Shown piece by piece: positions 6,569 to 8,816 of a DNA stretch of 8,816 bases. Within the stretch, counting starts at the first letter, position 1, and each line of letters starts with the position of its first letter. Position numbers and translations under genes: made by a program. Source of the DNA: Weeksellaceae bacterium (GTDB taxonomy: Bacteria > Bacteroidota > Bacteroidia > Flavobacteriales > Weeksellaceae); assembly GCA_028694715.1 (NCBI GenBank), contig JAQVKJ010000034.1, positions 1 through 8,816 on the forward strand, given 5' to 3'. The notes under the pieces are model-generated. The model had not been told where the DNA came from. It was given only the letters and a program-made list of their open reading frames with translations, and made no database searches.

Positions 6569-8281
6569 TCATTTCTTCAATGTAAACAGAAACTCCAAAC
6601 CACCGTTTTTTCGGTTTTTGGCAGAAATTTTTCCTTTGTGAAAAATCACTGCATTTTTCACAATCGACAGACCCAGACCCGAACCGCCGGTGTCGCGTGT
6701 CCTGCCTTCGTTCACCCGATAAAACCGTTCAAAAATCCGATTCAGACGGCTTTCGTCAGGGATGCCCGATCCGGTATCATAAAATGAAAAATAGTAATAA
6801 TCAGCATCTTCATTGTAAATGTTCACATTGATTTTGGTATCCGATCCGGCATATCGGATAGCATTGTCGGTAAGATTTCTGAAAATCGAATAAATCAGAT
6901 TGGAACTGCCGTTGATTTCGGTATTGGGCGGCAATTGAAAATCGAAATCCATATTTTTTGATTTCAGCTGAGGACCGACTTCATCTTTGATTCTTTGCAG
7001 CAATGCCTCAATATTCACTTTTTCGGTAAGAATCAATTCGGGTGTTTCCTCCATTTTCGCAATCAGACTCATGTCTCTGATAATTTCAGAGAGCGCCAAA
7101 ACCTGCTGAAAAGACCGTTCGATGAAATACTGTTTCTTTTCTTCGTCCAGATCCTGTGTCAGCACGGTTTCCAAATAGCCGCGAATGCCCGCCACCGGTG
7201 TTCTCAGTTCGTGCGCCACATTGCCGGTCATTTCCTGTTTGAGCTGTTTTACTTTTTCCTGTTTTGTAATGTCGTTCAGAATGATTTCAAGACTGCCGTC
7301 TTCAAAAACATTGGCTCTGACCGAGAAAGTTTTTCCCTGTTTTTTGATTTGATTCTCAAAATAAGGATTCTCCTTTTTGGTCAGAAATTTCTGAAGTTTC
7401 CGAAAACCGGGATCGCTCAGAATCAGCGCCGGATTGCTGTCCGGTTCATCACAAATCGTATTCAGATACTGAATAAACAATCCGTTGTGAAATTCCACTT
7501 TGTGTTCGGGCGAAAGGAAACAGATTCCTTCTTCCAGAATCTGAATATGCTGCAGCAGTTTTTGTTTTTCCAAATTCAGATTCTTTCTGCTTTCTTTGAG
7601 TTTCTGATAATTTTCGGCAATTTTAATTCCGATTTCACCCACTTCATCATCCGGAAATTGAAGCTGTTTCAGCTCAAGCGGATCGGACGAAAGCACAAAA
7701 TCGCGCAACTGTCCGATGGTCTTTCCAAATCTTTTGGTGATGATATGAATGAAATACAGAAATACCGCAAAAGCCGCCAATATAAAGTACAGCGCAGCAT
7801 TGCCGGGTTTCAGCGACTGTTGCAATCGGGTGTCGTAAGGCAGTGCAACACGAATAAAATTATCTCCGAAATTTTTGGCAAAATAAAGATATTCTCTTTG
7901 GTTTGATTCCGACAATCGGATATTGGTTCCGGTTCCCGTTTGTGCAGCTTTAATGATTTCCGGACGGTCATTGTGGTTTTCCAATTTCGAATAATCCTGA
8001 ATTGAATTGTCAAAAAGCACTTTGCCCGAAAAAGCAATCAATGTGATTCTCAGATCTTTGGGCAATAAGGTTTGAAGTTCGGACATTTCAACAGAAAGAT
8101 TTTCATCATTTTTTGAAAGTCCGGTTTGAATGATTTCGGTATAAGTTTCCAACCGTTCGCTGAGCACACGGGTTTTGTAATCTTTTTCGAGGATCTGTTC
8201 AAAAATAATCACACCCGCAGTGAACAGTGCAAAAATCAGCCCCACATACAAAAACAGACGACGGCGGTAATTCAGCTTCAT
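6569..8281 (-). CDS. PhoR-like membrane sensor histidine kinase
   Basis: The 570-residue kinase has membrane segments at about 9-29 and 162-181 enclosing a roughly 130-residue periplasmic sensor domain. A short linker or degenerate HAMP region (182-230), a helix and a PAS-like domain (about 243-340) follow. The transmitter core has the H-box NVAHELRTPVAGIRGYL (354-370) with phospho-acceptor H357, N-box NLTDNAIRY (469-477), G1 box DTGSGIP (502-508), F-box FERFYRV (517-523) and G2 box GGSGLGLSIV (532-541). All catalytic motifs are intact. Architecture resembles PhoR, but the signal cannot be read from sequence. The ATG overlaps the regulator stop as ATGA (8281-8278), so the two are translationally coupled. 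GC content is clearly higher than in dnaG or the phosphate genes. Confidence 0.93.
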   Translation of the reverse strand: MKLNYRRRLFLYVGLIFALFTAGVIIFEQILEKDYKTRVLSERLETYTEIIQTGLSKNDENLSVEMSELQTLLPKDLRITLIAFSGKVLFDNSIQDYSKLENHNDRPEIIKAAQTGTGTNIRLSESNQREYLYFAKNFGDNFIRVALPYDTRLQQSLKPGNAALYFILAAFAVFLYFIHIITKRFGKTIGQLRDFVLSSDPLELKQLQFPDDEVGEIGIKIAENYQKLKESRKNLNLEKQKLLQHIQILEEGICFLSPEHKVEFHNGLFIQYLNTICDEPDSNPALILSDPGFRKLQKFLTKKENPYFENQIKKQGKTFSVRANVFEDGSLEIILNDITKQEKVKQLKQEMTGNVAHELRTPVAGIRGYLETVLTQDLDEEKKQYFIERSFQQVLALSEIIRDMSLIAKMEETPELILTEKVNIEALLQRIKDEVGPQLKSKNMDFDFQLPPNTEINGSSNLIYSIFRNLTDNAIRYAGSDTKINVNIYNEDADYYYFSFYDTGSGIPDESRLNRIFERFYRVNEGRTRDTGGSGLGLSIVKNAVIFHKGKISAKNRKNGGLEFLFTLKK

Positions 8282-8816
8282 AAATCCGCTGTATTAAACC
8301 GATAGCCGTAACCGGCGCGGTTGTGAATAACCGATGCATATTCGCCCAATTTTTTTCGGATTCGTGCAATGTGCACATCAACCGTCCGTTCGGTGATATA
8401 GGGTGAATCCTGCCACAGTTTGTCGATGATATTTCCTCTTGAAAACATCCGGTCGGGATTTTTGGCCAACAGCGAAAGCAGTTCAAATTCGGTTTTGGTC
8501 AGTATGATTTTTTCACCGTCTATGCTCAGTTCCTTCAAATTAAAATCCAAAACAAAATTATTGTAAATCAATTTATTTTTGTCGGAAACGCCTGATTTAT
8601 CGGCTCTTTTCAACACTGCTTTTACCCTTGCGACCACTTCTTTGATTGAAAAAGGTTTTGAAATATAATCATCTCCGCCAACAGAAAATCCGGTGAGCAT
8701 ATCATTTTCGGTATCTTTTGCAGTCAGAAAAATGATTGGAACAATCAGTCCGTCTTTTCGGATTTTTTCGGCCATTTTGTAACCCGACATTCCGCCCATC
8801 ATCACATCGAGCAGTA
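8278..8816 (-). CDS. OmpR/PhoB-type response regulator, 5' end outside the window
   Basis: The last 178 residues are present; the first about 50, including the N-terminal acidic pair of the receiver, lie beyond base 8816. The visible part begins LLDVMMGGMSGYKMAEKI, where the Asp encoded at 8808-8806 is the expected phospho-acceptor. The receiver switch residues follow: Thr in FLTAKD and Lys in YISKPFS. After a linker (KADKSG-like region) comes a winged-helix DNA-binding domain with LTKTEFELLSLLAKNPDRMFSR, then the recognition-helix region RTVDVHIARIRKKLG and the terminal wing GYGYRF. The downstream GTG at 8805-8803 must not be taken as a start, because the frame is open to the window edge and includes the phospho-Asp. 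The usual DVMMP is DVMMG here. The stop overlaps the kinase start by 4 nt. It should activate or repress target genes once phosphorylated by that kinase. Confidence 0.93.
   Translation of the reverse strand, partial: LLDVMMGGMSGYKMAEKIRKDGLIVPIIFLTAKDTENDMLTGFSVGGDDYISKPFSIKEVVARVKAVLKRADKSGVSDKNKLIYNNFVLDFNLKELSIDGEKIILTKTEFELLSLLAKNPDRMFSRGNIIDKLWQDSPYITERTVDVHIARIRKKLGEYASVIHNRAGYGYRFNTADL

Noticed and set aside
6995..7906. A 303-codon open frame on the plus strand, opposite the histidine kinase
   Set aside because: It lies wholly antisense to an intact kinase with all its motifs. Its product is Phe/Gln/Arg/His-rich and of low complexity, as expected from reading Lys/Glu/Leu codons backwards, and it has no recognisable domain or promoter box.
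8199..8486. A 95-codon frame on the minus strand across the regulator-kinase junction, with several Cys and His
   Set aside because: It is an out-of-frame shadow of the winged-helix domain and the kinase start. Both real genes are intact and joined by ATGA, leaving no room for a third gene.

Overview
The window looks like chromosomal DNA from a member of the Bacteroidota, most likely class Flavobacteriia. Three things suggest this. The sequence is AT-rich. The promoter-like boxes fit the Bacteroidota -7 consensus TAnnTTTG (TATATTTG, TAAATTTG, TATCTTTG), and starts lack clear Shine-Dalgarno sequences. The DnaG primase also has the zinc-ligand-free N-terminus that I recall from flavobacterial primases. 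No mobile element, CRISPR array, tRNA or rRNA is visible, and most of the window is ordinary core-type gene content.

Layout: (1) 1-592, minus strand: a membrane-anchored c-type cytochrome (NorC-like) followed, with a 20-nt overlap, by the first 67 codons of a heme-copper oxidase-superfamily large subunit (NorB-like) that runs off the left edge. (2) 757-1143, plus strand: a small four-helix DoxX-type membrane protein, divergent from norC across a 164-bp promoter region. (3) 1185-3122, plus: dnaG, DNA primase. (4) 3214-4942, plus: a DUF47/PhoU-like protein and a PiT phosphate transporter, a classic two-gene low-affinity phosphate uptake unit with a canonical -7 box in front. (5) 4972-6276, minus: a TolC-family outer-membrane channel converging on the PiT gene. 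(6) 6569-8816, minus: a PhoR-like sensor histidine kinase and its OmpR/PhoB-type response regulator (5' end outside the window), overlapping by ATGA.

How the genes relate: norC-norB should act together in nitric oxide reduction at the membrane. The DUF47 protein probably modulates the adjacent PiT transporter. The response regulator and kinase form one signalling pair. The TolC gene lies 292 bp downstream of the kinase, and that gap holds a 12-bp direct repeat spaced at exactly 21 bp plus inverted repeats. This makes it a plausible, unproven target of the two-component system.

The most noteworthy points are the DnaG zinc finger that has lost all four metal ligands, the repeat-bearing regulatory gap upstream of tolC, and the visibly higher GC content of the two-component genes compared with dnaG and the phosphate genes. 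I did not find a convincing previously undescribed system.
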